Source: JAMIFN01 sp035906235
GTDB lineage: Bacteria > Pseudomonadota > Gammaproteobacteria > Burkholderiales > Burkholderiaceae_C
Length of the DNA stretch: 14,575 bases
Assembly (NCBI GenBank): GCA_035906235.1
Contig: JAMIFN010000059.1
Span: forward strand, 1 to 14,575
Reading direction: 5' to 3'
In this document: in pieces, positions 1-6,856 of the stretch
How the letters are laid out: each line of letters begins with the position of its first letter
Numbering within the stretch: the stretch's first letter is position 1
Notes under the pieces: generated by a model
Database searches by the model: none
Seen by the model: the letters and a program-made list of their open reading frames with translations, nothing else
Told to the model about the DNA's origin: nothing
Program-made: the position numbers and the translations under genes

Positions 1-146
1 CAGACCATGACGGTGTGGCTGCCTTGTATGCCATAACGCTGCTGAGCCTGTTTATAAGTCAGCTCCCCTCTTTCGACCTGCTCGACCACTGACAATTTAA
101 AAGCCAAGGTGTAATCCTTCTGACTGCGCTTGATGTATGTTTCCAT
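1..146 (-). CDS. IS3-family transposase OrfA, N-terminal 48 residues (partial)
   Basis: Translating the minus strand from the ATG at 146-144 gives a protein beginning METYIKRSQKDYTLAFKLSV and continuing through an EQVERGELTYKQAQQRYGI segment to SHTVMV, where the window ends. This is the helix-turn-helix DNA-binding region of IS3 OrfA proteins, which recognises the element's terminal repeats. In the family, OrfA is joined to OrfB (DDE catalytic domain) by programmed -1 frameshifting, but that part is not present. A good Shine-Dalgarno sequence, GAGGAAAG on the minus strand (151-158), sits 4 bases before the ATG and supports the start. The frame was read by eye; it is open to the window edge with no stop. 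Whether the complete transposase is intact is unknown. Confidence 0.8.
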   Translation of the reverse strand, partial: METYIKRSQKDYTLAFKLSVVEQVERGELTYKQAQQRYGIQGSHTVMV

Positions 147-200
147 AAGCCTTTCCTCGTTAAGAAGGCCTAACTTGTCAAGCTATTTCAGGATGGGTCA
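1..200 (-). mobile_element. IS3-family insertion sequence, 5' end only, running off the left edge
   Basis: The element reads leftward. Its first reading frame encodes the N-terminus of an OrfA-type transposase starting at 146, about 55 bases in from the presumed terminus, which is the usual IS3 layout. The outer end is taken at 200 because the minus strand there begins TGACCCATCC, and many IS3 ends begin with TG. A terminus at 205 (minus strand TGACTCTGAC) is equally possible. The other end, OrfB and the target duplication are outside the window, so neither the boundary nor completeness can be settled here. Confidence 0.7.
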
Positions 201-205
201 GAGTC

Positions 206-241
206 AAAAAAAGAGCCCGCATCCTCGATGCGGGCTCTTTT
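206..241 (-). terminator. Strong Rho-independent terminator after engB
   Basis: A perfect inverted repeat pairs 209-223 with 227-241 (15 pairs, with a GAGCCCGCATC core) around a three-base loop at 224-226. On the minus strand the hairpin is followed by a run of seven T (complement of the A run at 206-212), as expected for the end of engB, whose stop codon is about 48 bases before it. On the plus strand the stem ends in only four T, so it could act both ways but fits the minus strand better. The IS terminus lies within about 10 bases of it. Confidence 0.88.
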
Positions 242-288
242 GCGTTAGCTCTGCGCCCAGATGAGGCGCCGTTGCAAATTTACGCGTT

Positions 289-1011
289 TCATTCGTCCAG
301 TGCGGGCGGTTCATCCAGCCCCATCTCGCCTCCTGGCACTTCAGGCAAAGGCTGAGGCAGACCGCTTTGCGCCCATTGCTGCAGCAACAAAGAGACCTCA
401 TCCACTCCGACCTTCTTCAAAGCTGAGAATAAGCGCGCACTACCGCCTGCGGTTTGCAATTTCGCAATAGATAAGGCCTTTTGACCCTCGGCTCGATTGA
501 GTTTATCGGCTTTGGTCAGCAAAACCACAAAGTCCAAGCCATCTTGCACGCGCGGACGAATAATCTCCAGCAGGCGCTCATCCAGCTCGGTCAGTCCATG
601 TCGGCTGTCGCATAACATCACGATCGCACGCAGGTTTTCGCGGTGCAGCAAATAATTCGCCATGACCTGCTGCCAACGAATTTTGGCTTCGCGCGGTACG
701 GCGGCATAACCATAGCCAGGCAAATCCGTCAGCACCGCATCAACTGCGCCTTGTTTACCCAATTCAAATAAATTAATGTGCTGCGTGCGTCCAGGCGTTT
801 TGGATGCGTAGGCCAATTGGCGCTGTTGCGTCAGGGTATTGATGCAGGTGGATTTGCCCGCATTCGAGCGCCCGACAAAAGCAATTTCAGGTACCGCCAA
901 ATCGGGCAGTTGATTGAGTTGAGCCGCTGTAGTGAGAAAACGGGCCGTGTGCAGCCAGTTGCGCGCCAGCGCCGCAGCGTTCGCGGGCAAAGCAGTTTGA
1001 GGTGTAGTCAT
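289..1011 (-). CDS. engB: Ribosome biogenesis GTPase EngB (YsxC/YihA)
   Basis: This is a 240-residue TRAFAC-class GTPase needed for assembly of the 50S ribosomal subunit in the cytoplasm. All GTP-binding motifs are visible: G1 GRSNAGKST at 47-55, G2 around TPGRT at 72-76, G3 DLPGYGYA at 96-103, G4 TKAD at 166-169 and G5 SALKK at 196-200. The GRSNAGKS and DLPGYGYA wordings are diagnostic of EngB among small GTPases. The C-terminal 20 residues or so are a proline-rich acidic tail, common in Burkholderiales homologues. The ATG at 1011 is used because the next in-frame Met (about residue 117) lies beyond G1 and G3; no clear Shine-Dalgarno precedes it. It is divergent from the cytochrome c4 gene and ends at a strong terminator. 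In many betaproteobacteria hemB lies next to engB; here an IS element occupies that position. Confidence 0.95.
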   Translation of the reverse strand: MTTPQTALPANAAALARNWLHTARFLTTAAQLNQLPDLAVPEIAFVGRSNAGKSTCINTLTQQRQLAYASKTPGRTQHINLFELGKQGAVDAVLTDLPGYGYAAVPREAKIRWQQVMANYLLHRENLRAIVMLCDSRHGLTELDERLLEIIRPRVQDGLDFVVLLTKADKLNRAEGQKALSIAKLQTAGGSARLFSALKKVGVDEVSLLLQQWAQSGLPQPLPEVPGGEMGLDEPPALDE

Positions 1012-1112
1012 ATGCTGCAGATTGTAGGGCTAGGCATTGTCGAATGGCGGCAGAGTTGTACTAGAATTAGCGGGTTTTACAGCTTTTACGACCTCTGGCT
1101 CACGCTAGATTT

Positions 1113-1140
1113 TTGTGAAGCTGGCCTACCTTATTATTCT
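1113..1140 (+). promoter_or_regulatory. Possible sigma70-like promoter for the cytochrome c4 gene
   Basis: The 143-base gap between the divergent engB and cytochrome c4 genes must hold both promoters. The best plus-strand match I see is TTGTGA (1113-1118) and TATTCT (1135-1140) with a 16-base spacer, which would give a very short leader before the ATG at 1155. It is only a consensus match by eye. I see no comparably convincing minus-strand promoter for engB in the gap. Confidence 0.25.
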
Positions 1141-1154
1141 GACCCTACCTTGCC

Positions 1155-1772
1155 ATGATCAAACTGCTTGCCACCTTTGCCGCTGCGGTGCTTTTTGCCA
1201 CCACTGCTCTTGCCAACGAAGCCAACGCGCCCAAAGTAGACAAAGCTGCAGGTGAAGCAAAATTTACCGCGGTTTGCGCAGCTTGCCATGGTGCTGATGG
1301 CAACTCAGGCTCCCCAGAGTACCCCCGCATTGCTGGCCAATCGCCAGAATACCTGCTCAAGCAGATGCATGAATTCAAATCCGGCAAGCGCGCCAACGCC
1401 ATCATGAGCGGCTTTGCAAGCCAATTGAGCGATGCAGATATGCGCAATTTGTCAGCCTGGATCAGCAGCCAAGCACCCAAACCCAATACCGCCAAAGACA
1501 AAGATTTGGTCATGATGGGTGAGCGCATTTACCGCGGCGGCATTGCAGACCGCAACATTCCCGCCTGCGCGGGCTGCCACAGCCCCAATGGCGCAGGCAT
1601 TCCTGCACAATTCCCGCGCGTTTCTGGCCAGCACGCAGCCTATACCGCGGCACAGCTTGACGCGTTTCGCTCGGGCGTTCGGGCTAATAACCCCATCATG
1701 AGCGATGTAGCAGCCAAGATGAACGACAAAGAAATCAAGGCCGTAGCCGACTATATGGCTGGTTTGCGCTAA
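1155..1772 (+). CDS. Diheme cytochrome c4 family protein
   Basis: This 205-residue protein has a cleavable signal peptide (about residues 1-20, MIKLL then an alanine-rich core ending ALA) and two homologous single-heme halves. The heme-attachment motifs are CAACH at 41-45 and CAGCH at 138-142. Likely axial methionines lie in the matching IMSGFA (M84) and IMSDVA (M182) segments, and the halves share PRIAGQ / PRVSGQ. This is the cytochrome c4 layout: a periplasmic or membrane-associated carrier passing electrons from the bc1 complex or similar donors to terminal oxidases. The ATG at 1155 is the only usable start, since an in-frame stop lies at 1140-1142; there is no clear Shine-Dalgarno. The gene is followed by its own terminator and then by the resB-ccsA maturation genes, which would be needed to attach its hemes. 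Identification as c4 rather than another diheme class I cytochrome is fairly secure. Confidence 0.92.
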   Translation: MIKLLATFAAAVLFATTALANEANAPKVDKAAGEAKFTAVCAACHGADGNSGSPEYPRIAGQSPEYLLKQMHEFKSGKRANAIMSGFASQLSDADMRNLSAWISSQAPKPNTAKDKDLVMMGERIYRGGIADRNIPACAGCHSPNGAGIPAQFPRVSGQHAAYTAAQLDAFRSGVRANNPIMSDVAAKMNDKEIKAVADYMAGLR

Positions 1773-1809
1773 GCCTCCAGCGCAGCCCCTGCCTTTTTTC
1801 CTCTTGCAC

Positions 1810-1849
1810 AAGGTCTGCGCTGTTGATTCAGCCAGACCTTTTGTTTTTG
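1810..1849 (+). terminator. Rho-independent terminator between cytochrome c4 and resB
   Basis: Positions 1810-1817 (AAGGTCTG) pair with 1833-1840 (CAGACCTT). After a single bulged C at 1818 the stem continues with GCTG (1819-1822) pairing CAGC (1829-1832) around a six-base loop, giving 12 pairs in all. The stem is followed by a T-rich tract, TTGTTTTT, from 1841. It starts 37 bases after the cytochrome stop codon and should end most of that transcript before resB. Confidence 0.82.
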
Positions 1850-1881
1850 ATACGCCGCCAGCGCTTTGACATTTTTTTGCA

Positions 1882-4110
1882 GTGACTTCTACCCCTTTGC
1901 CTGACGCCGCCGCCAGCTCGACGAGCGTCCACGATCCGTCTGAAGCGCTCATCCCGAGCATGTCCACCGCCGGCATACGCTTGCGCCAGCAACACACACG
2001 GTGGCAGCGCCTGCGCGCTCAGCTGATCGAGCTGCTTTCCTCCATGCGTTTTGCCGTGGCGATTTTGGCTGTCATTTGTATAGCTTCCATCATAGGCACC
2101 GTCATCACCCAAAACGCAGCCGAAATCAATTACATCAACCAGTTTGGCCCATTCTGGGCACAAGTTTTTATCCGCTGCCAGCTCAATACGGTGTACAGCA
2201 GCTGGTGGTTCTTGCTGCTACTGACCTTTTTGGTGACTTCCACCAGTCTTTGCATAGCCCGCAACACACCAAAAATCCTGCGCCATCTTCACGATCACAA
2301 AGAAAATATACGCGCCAGCAGCTTCGCGGCATTCAGCCCCAAACACCGTGCCGAGGCCCAATTTGCCGGCACTGCAATCGAGCAATCACGGGCTTTAGGC
2401 CAAATCCTGCTGGCTCAGCACTGGAAGGTCAAACTACAAACCCGTGCCGATGGTGTGATGCTGGCTGCCAAAAGTGGCTCCCTAAATAAGCTAGGTTATA
2501 TCGCCACGCACAGCGCCATTGTGCTTATCTGTGTCGGGGGCTTGATCGATGGTGACTTGCTCATCAAGGCGCAGCAATGGCTGGGCTGGAAATCCGTTTA
2601 TACAGGTTCGGGCTATATCTCACAAATTGCGCCTGAACACCGCTTGCCACCAGACAACCCCTCCTATCGCGTCAATTTACGCGTTAGCGAAGGCAGCGCT
2701 AACAGCAGCGCACTCTTGAATCAAAGCCAGGGTGTCTTGATCCAAGACCTGCCCTTCTCCGTCGAGCTGAAAAAATTCTTTGTCGAGTATTACTCCACAG
2801 GTGCGCCCAAAGTCTTCGCTAGCGACATCGTTATTCACGACAAAGAAACCGGCAAAAAAACACCTGCCCGCATCGAAGTCAATAAACCCCTCAGCTACCG
2901 CGGCAATAGCATCTACCAATCTAGCTTTGAAGATGGCGGCTCACTCCTACACCTGAACCCGCTCGTGCTTGACCCTAGGGTGCAAGCTGCCCCCTTAAGC
3001 GGCCGTGTGGGCGAAGCCACCAGTGTTCAACTAGGGCAGCAAAAAGAAAAGCTGGAATTTGGTGATTTGCGCCTGATTAATGTCGAAAATTTTGCCAATA
3101 TGGGCAAAGCTGGCAACACTGATGTGCGCAAAGTCGATTTGCAAGCTAGCCTAAGCCAACACCTCGGCGCAGCGAATAAAGAAAAAACTAACCCCAATTT
3201 GCACAATGTCGGGCCAAAAGTGCAATACAAACTGCGCGATGCCGCAGGCCAAGCGGTGGAGTTTGACAACTATATGCTGGCTCTGCAAATGCCGGGGCAA
3301 AGCATGCCGCACTTTTTGTTCGGCATGCGCCGCAGCCCCAATGAAGATTTCCGCTATTTGCGTGTGCCTGCTGATAGCGAGGGTGGTGCGCAAGAGTTTG
3401 CCCGACTGCGCCGCAGTTTGTACGACGAGAACGCGCTGGCACGCGCCGCACAAGCGTATGCCGAATCAGCTGTCGCCAGCCGCGCGGGCGCCACCCCCGC
3501 AGCGCACCAAGCCCTAGTGCACCAACTGCAAGACGCTAGCCTATTGACCTTGCAGCGCTTTGCCGGGAGCTTGGCACCGGCGCTCGGCACCCCAGCAGAT
3601 GCGCGCAGCGGTCTGCCTGCCATCGCTCACCACATTGAAAGCAATATTCCCGAGGCCGAGCGCGCCCTAGCTGGGCAATATGTCATGCGTATGCTTACAG
3701 GCAGCATATGGCAGCTCTTGCAAGACTCTCGCCAGCAGGCCGGATTGAGCCCCCTAGTCGATGACGAGAAAGCCCGGGATTACACCGTGCAAATGCTCAC
3801 CGCCATAAATGACAGTTTTGCTTGGCCATCGCCCGTAATCTACACCTTGCAAAACTTCGAACAAGTGCAAGCCAGCGTCTTTCAAATCACCAAAGGGCCA
3901 GGAAAATGGGTAGTGTATTTGGGCTGTGTGCTGTTGATTTTGGGCGTCTTAGCCATGCTCTACATCCGTGAACAGCGCCTGTGGATCTGGCTAAGCACGC
4001 AAGGGCAGCTGCGTCTTGCCTACTCCAGCAACCGCCCTGGCTTAGAGACCGATCAAGCTTTTACCCAAGTACGCGAGCAGCTCTTGGCCCACATCGCCGA
4101 TAGGCGCTAG
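1882..4110 (+). CDS. resB: System II cytochrome c maturation protein ResB (Ccs1)
   Basis: ResB, with CcsA, exports heme across the inner membrane and attaches it to apocytochrome CXXCH motifs in the periplasm. Membrane segments appear at about 56-75, 109-126, 206-224 and 676-695, with a large periplasmic domain between the third and fourth, as is standard for ResB/Ccs1. Conserved family wording includes LLSSMRFAVAIL, NQFGPFWAQVF, STSLCIARNTPKI and GYIATHSAIVLI, the last containing a membrane-embedded histidine (H210). The coordinates use a GTG at 1882, giving 742 residues. An in-frame ATG at 1960 (716 residues, beginning MSTAGIRLRQ) resembles the start of relatives as I remember them and may be the true one; neither has a clear Shine-Dalgarno. 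If 1960 is right, TTGACA at 1866-1871 could be part of the gene's own promoter, which the upstream terminator makes necessary. Some annotations call this protein CcsB. Confidence 0.92.
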   Translation: MTSTPLPDAAASSTSVHDPSEALIPSMSTAGIRLRQQHTRWQRLRAQLIELLSSMRFAVAILAVICIASIIGTVITQNAAEINYINQFGPFWAQVFIRCQLNTVYSSWWFLLLLTFLVTSTSLCIARNTPKILRHLHDHKENIRASSFAAFSPKHRAEAQFAGTAIEQSRALGQILLAQHWKVKLQTRADGVMLAAKSGSLNKLGYIATHSAIVLICVGGLIDGDLLIKAQQWLGWKSVYTGSGYISQIAPEHRLPPDNPSYRVNLRVSEGSANSSALLNQSQGVLIQDLPFSVELKKFFVEYYSTGAPKVFASDIVIHDKETGKKTPARIEVNKPLSYRGNSIYQSSFEDGGSLLHLNPLVLDPRVQAAPLSGRVGEATSVQLGQQKEKLEFGDLRLINVENFANMGKAGNTDVRKVDLQASLSQHLGAANKEKTNPNLHNVGPKVQYKLRDAAGQAVEFDNYMLALQMPGQSMPHFLFGMRRSPNEDFRYLRVPADSEGGAQEFARLRRSLYDENALARAAQAYAESAVASRAGATPAAHQALVHQLQDASLLTLQRFAGSLAPALGTPADARSGLPAIAHHIESNIPEAERALAGQYVMRMLTGSIWQLLQDSRQQAGLSPLVDDEKARDYTVQMLTAINDSFAWPSPVIYTLQNFEQVQASVFQITKGPGKWVVYLGCVLLILGVLAMLYIREQRLWIWLSTQGQLRLAYSSNRPGLETDQAFTQVREQLLAHIADRR

Positions 4111-4171
4111 ATATCGAGCGTTGCGCCACTTTGTATACCAACGCTTTACCTGCTAACGCGATAATTGCACC

Positions 4172-5545
4172 ATGAGTCAAGCCACCCCCGCATCCCCCCC
4201 ACACACCGAAACCCTGCACGCCAACGCACCCAGTAAATTAGGCCTATCCTATTTTTCCCAACGCAGCTGGGGCGATTGGGTCTTTGCCGCGCTGGTATTT
4301 ATCGCTGGCGCCTTGGCCTGGCAGCAATTTCACCTCTTCATGGACGGCTATGAGAAAGCGATTTTGATCGGCACCGTCCCCAGCCTGATTTTCTTAGGCT
4401 GGCTCTGGCGCCCCTTGCAAAAATTGATGGGCGCATCAACAGGCTTGGCCCTGCTCGCTATTTGGCTCTATCAAAGCGATTTGTACCGCGCAGAACAGGT
4501 TTTTGGCCTGAAATACTTCCTCTCTAGCCAATCCGCTATTTTGTGGATGTGCGTCTGTTTTGCTTTGGCCTGCGTGTTTTATTGGATCTCGCTGCTGTCT
4601 AAAACTCAGGCGCCGGCCATGGGGCAAATTGCCTCCAAGCTCACTTGGGTGGCAGTACTCTTAGCGGTGACTGGCAGCTTGGTGCGCTGGTATGAAAGTT
4701 ATCTCATCGGCACAGATGTGGGGCACATCCCAGTCTCCAATCTATACGAAGTGTTTGTGCTCTTTTGTTGGTTTACTGCCCTGTTTTACCTCTATTTTGA
4801 AGAGCGCTACGCCGAGGGTGAACGCCGCTACAGCTTGGGCGCTTTTGTCATGCTCATCATCTGCGCCGCTGTCGGTTTTTTGCTCTGGTATTCCTTTGCC
4901 CGCGACGCACAGCAAATTCAGCCCCTTGTGCCTGCCCTGCAAAGCTGGTGGATGAAGCTGCATGTGCCCGCCAACTTCATTGGCTACGGCACTTTCTCGC
5001 TCGCCGCCATGGTGGCTTTTGCCTATTTAGTCAAAGTTAAAGCAGAAGAAAAAAGCTGGCTCAAACTCGCCCCACTATTCGCGCTGGGCGTGGTGCTTTG
5101 CCTCGAGCCTTTGGTGTTTCGCAAAAATCCAATTGAGGCCATTTCTAGCTACTGGGCGGTGTATTTTGGGGTCACGGCGCTCATTACAGGCGGCATTATT
5201 GCGGCGCGCCGCCGCATTGCGGCCAATCTACCCAGCCTCGAAGTCCTCGATGGTGTGATGTACAAGGCCATCACCATCGGCTTTGCCTTTTTCACCATCG
5301 CCACGATTTTGGGCGCATTTTGGGCGGCAGAGGCCTGGGGCGGCTACTGGAGCTGGGACCCCAAAGAGACCTGGGCATTGATTGTGTGGCTCAACTACGC
5401 TGCTTGGCTGCACTTGCGTCTGATGAAAGGTATGCGCGGCAACATTGCGGCTTGGTGGGCCTTGGTCGGCTTAGCCATTACCACCTTTGCCTTCTTAGGC
5501 GTGAATATGTTTCTGAGTGGCCTGCACAGCTACGGCACTCTCTAG
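4172..5545 (+). CDS. ccsA: System II cytochrome c maturation protein CcsA/ResC (named CcsB in some annotations)
   Basis: This is a 457-residue multi-pass inner-membrane heme-handling protein, the partner of ResB in the System II cytochrome c synthetase. The key mark is the tryptophan-rich WWD signature at 389-401 (WGGYWSWDPKETW), which binds heme. Candidate flanking heme-ligand histidines are H264 (MKLHVPANFIGYG) and H452 (SGLHSYGTL, at the very C-terminus). The segment RWYESY...VGHIPVSNLYE at 172-193 is also typical. About eight or more hydrophobic stretches are visible. It follows resB by 61 bases on the same strand, so the two are probably co-transcribed. The start ATG at 4172 gives a short hydrophilic N-terminus before the first membrane segment; no Shine-Dalgarno is evident. 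The family also includes CcmC-like proteins, but the length and the ResB neighbour fit CcsA. Confidence 0.93.
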   Translation: MSQATPASPPHTETLHANAPSKLGLSYFSQRSWGDWVFAALVFIAGALAWQQFHLFMDGYEKAILIGTVPSLIFLGWLWRPLQKLMGASTGLALLAIWLYQSDLYRAEQVFGLKYFLSSQSAILWMCVCFALACVFYWISLLSKTQAPAMGQIASKLTWVAVLLAVTGSLVRWYESYLIGTDVGHIPVSNLYEVFVLFCWFTALFYLYFEERYAEGERRYSLGAFVMLIICAAVGFLLWYSFARDAQQIQPLVPALQSWWMKLHVPANFIGYGTFSLAAMVAFAYLVKVKAEEKSWLKLAPLFALGVVLCLEPLVFRKNPIEAISSYWAVYFGVTALITGGIIAARRRIAANLPSLEVLDGVMYKAITIGFAFFTIATILGAFWAAEAWGGYWSWDPKETWALIVWLNYAAWLHLRLMKGMRGNIAAWWALVGLAITTFAFLGVNMFLSGLHSYGTL

Positions 5546-5809
5546 AGATATCCCCAAGGGAGAGAGGCTTGCCCCAGAGCCCCCTGTCCACATCTCTGCA
5601 CTGGTTCACGCAGCCAGTCAGAACGGTCTTGGTATATCTTTAACCACTCAGAATTCACGACGGAAATCGGACAATTAGGCAAAAAATACATGACAAATGT
5701 ATTATTGTTTCATTATTGGGATAATTAACTTATTGACGACCTAGAACAGGCTATTTCAAAGTGTCTTTTTGGGCTTTTAGTCCGCAAAGCCTGCCTATTA
5801 AGCTCACTT
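5546..5809. other. Gene-free, AT-rich gap between convergent ccsA and zipA
   Basis: These 264 bases hold no credible coding region. The part nearest ccsA (to about 5640) has ordinary composition and no strong terminator that I can find for ccsA. From about 5641 to 5760 the sequence turns markedly AT-rich compared with the genes around it. It contains a short AT hairpin at 5685-5703 and, at its right end, a 47-base element that recurs upstream of smc. Isolated promoter-like words occur (GATAAT at 5720-5725, TTGACG near 5733) but none has a properly spaced partner. Confidence 0.7.
5681..5703 (-). terminator. Possible weak AT-rich terminator for the smc-zipA transcript
   Basis: AATACAT at 5685-5691 and ATGTATT at 5697-5703 form a perfect 7-pair inverted repeat around a five-base loop. 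On the minus strand the hairpin is followed by T residues (complement of the A run at 5681-5686). That is the right order and direction for a terminator of the leftward zipA gene, about 107 bases past its stop. The stem contains only one C-G pair, so it would be weak, and it may instead be chance in AT-rich DNA. Confidence 0.35.
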
Positions 5810-5810
5810 T
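5758..5810 (+). repeat. Intergenic element, copy 1, abutting the zipA stop codon
   Basis: The 47-base core at 5761-5807 matches 10454-10500 without gaps at 35 of 47 positions, in the same orientation. An outer dyad, AAAGTG (5758-5763) with CACTTT (5805-5810), closes the element. An inner hairpin pairs GGGCTTT (5771-5777) with AAAGCCT (5786-5792), allowing one G-T pair. The right end of the dyad shares its last base with the zipA stop codon (5810-5812 on the minus strand), so the element would form the very start of the zipA 3' untranslated region. I do not recognise the family. No T run follows the inner hairpin in the minus direction, so it does not look like a standard terminator. Confidence 0.6.
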
Positions 5811-6856
5811 TAAATAGCAAACAAACGCCTAGCCAAGGGTGACCCTGCGGCCAAATCACGCGCTTCCAGCTGTGCATAAACAGCATCTAAACTCAGCGTT
5901 ATGCTGTCCATAAAATCCGCACTGATATTGCGGCCAGAGTCATCGCTGATATAGCCGCCCATCTTGGCAGCAAAATCTACGGCCACCTGTCGCAAAGTCT
6001 CATAAGGAGCCAGCTGACGCGGCACTTGTGGTACATCTAAAACCAAACGGATCAGTCGCAACGCGCTTTCGCCCAAGTCCTCAGCAAGCGCGGCCTGCGC
6101 ATCGAAGTGCAAGGTAAAAATCGGCTGCGGTGCCGCCCCTTCATGCCACGCTTGGCTATACACCATGCGCCCAGGATAGACGCCAGGCACGAAACCTAAG
6201 CGCTGTGCATGTTGCTGGACATAGCCAGCGGACCAAGGTGTCTCACGCGCACTGACACACAACTCCACCTCGACACCGACTTCTGTCGCCAGTGCCTCGA
6301 GTTCTTTAGCGCGCGCCAATTCTTCACGCATATCGGGCAATTCAACCGTCGCGTGCACTTTTTCAGCATAAGCATGGGCAGCTGCGGCAAACTCCGAAAA
6401 ATCGATGTTATTGAGGCGGTGCGCACCCTGCAGCAATTGCACGCCCAACTGCATATGGCGGTACTGCTGATCAGCTCTGGGGTATTCCCAGCTATCGGAT
6501 TCAAAGTTTTTCGCCTCAAACAACAAGGCTTTGCCGCCTACACGACGGGTATCTGGCATATGTTGCAACAATTTTTGTCCGTATAGCGGGGTGTGCAAAT
6601 CCAAGCTGATGATACTGTCGATCAAGACATCCAAAAGCTCAAAAGGCAGATTGCCTTTCAGCCCCCCTGGAGCTTCGAGATAAGGCGCATCTTCCAGCAC
6701 TAGCCCCTCTTCCCCGGTGCTAGGATCCTGCCTAACCATCACAGACTGGCGCTGTAACTCGCGCTGAACTTTACGCTGCTGAAAATAATTGACCAGCAAC
6801 ACCCCGAGCAAAGCCGCCACACCCAAAAGTCCTAAACCGATCAGCAAATTGCTCAT
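5810..6856 (-). CDS. zipA: Cell division protein ZipA
   Basis: ZipA is a bitopic inner-membrane protein that tethers FtsZ to the membrane at the division site. The 348-residue product has the expected N-out architecture: a single membrane segment at about 4-25 (LLIGLGLLGVAALLGVLLV), a basic, charged linker (QQRKVQRELQRQ) and a C-terminal domain of about 140 residues (from about PIFTLHF back through VELCVSARETPW) resembling the FtsZ-binding ZipA_C fold. The middle region carries the LPFELLDVLIDSIISLDL segment seen in betaproteobacterial ZipA-like proteins. The sequence is divergent from enterobacterial ZipA, so the call leans on topology and position downstream of smc. The start ATG overlaps the smc stop in an ATGA (6853-6856) and has a GGAGG (minus strand, 6867-6871) 10 bases upstream, inside smc, so translation is probably coupled. 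ligA, often the next gene in this operon, is absent. Confidence 0.85.
   Translation of the reverse strand: MSNLLIGLGLLGVAALLGVLLVNYFQQRKVQRELQRQSVMVRQDPSTGEEGLVLEDAPYLEAPGGLKGNLPFELLDVLIDSIISLDLHTPLYGQKLLQHMPDTRRVGGKALLFEAKNFESDSWEYPRADQQYRHMQLGVQLLQGAHRLNNIDFSEFAAAAHAYAEKVHATVELPDMREELARAKELEALATEVGVEVELCVSARETPWSAGYVQQHAQRLGFVPGVYPGRMVYSQAWHEGAAPQPIFTLHFDAQAALAEDLGESALRLIRLVLDVPQVPRQLAPYETLRQVAVDFAAKMGGYISDDSGRNISADFMDSITLSLDAVYAQLEARDLAAGSPLARRLFAI

Noticed and set aside
1452..1997. Minus-strand open frame of 181 codons across the cytochrome c4 and resB boundary
   Set aside because: It runs antisense through the heme motifs of the cytochrome gene and across its terminator. The protein has no recognisable domain.
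5758..5810. Reading the 47-base element as an integron attC site or a tRNA-like remnant
   Set aside because: The conserved attC core sequences are missing, and there is no cloverleaf or T-loop signature.
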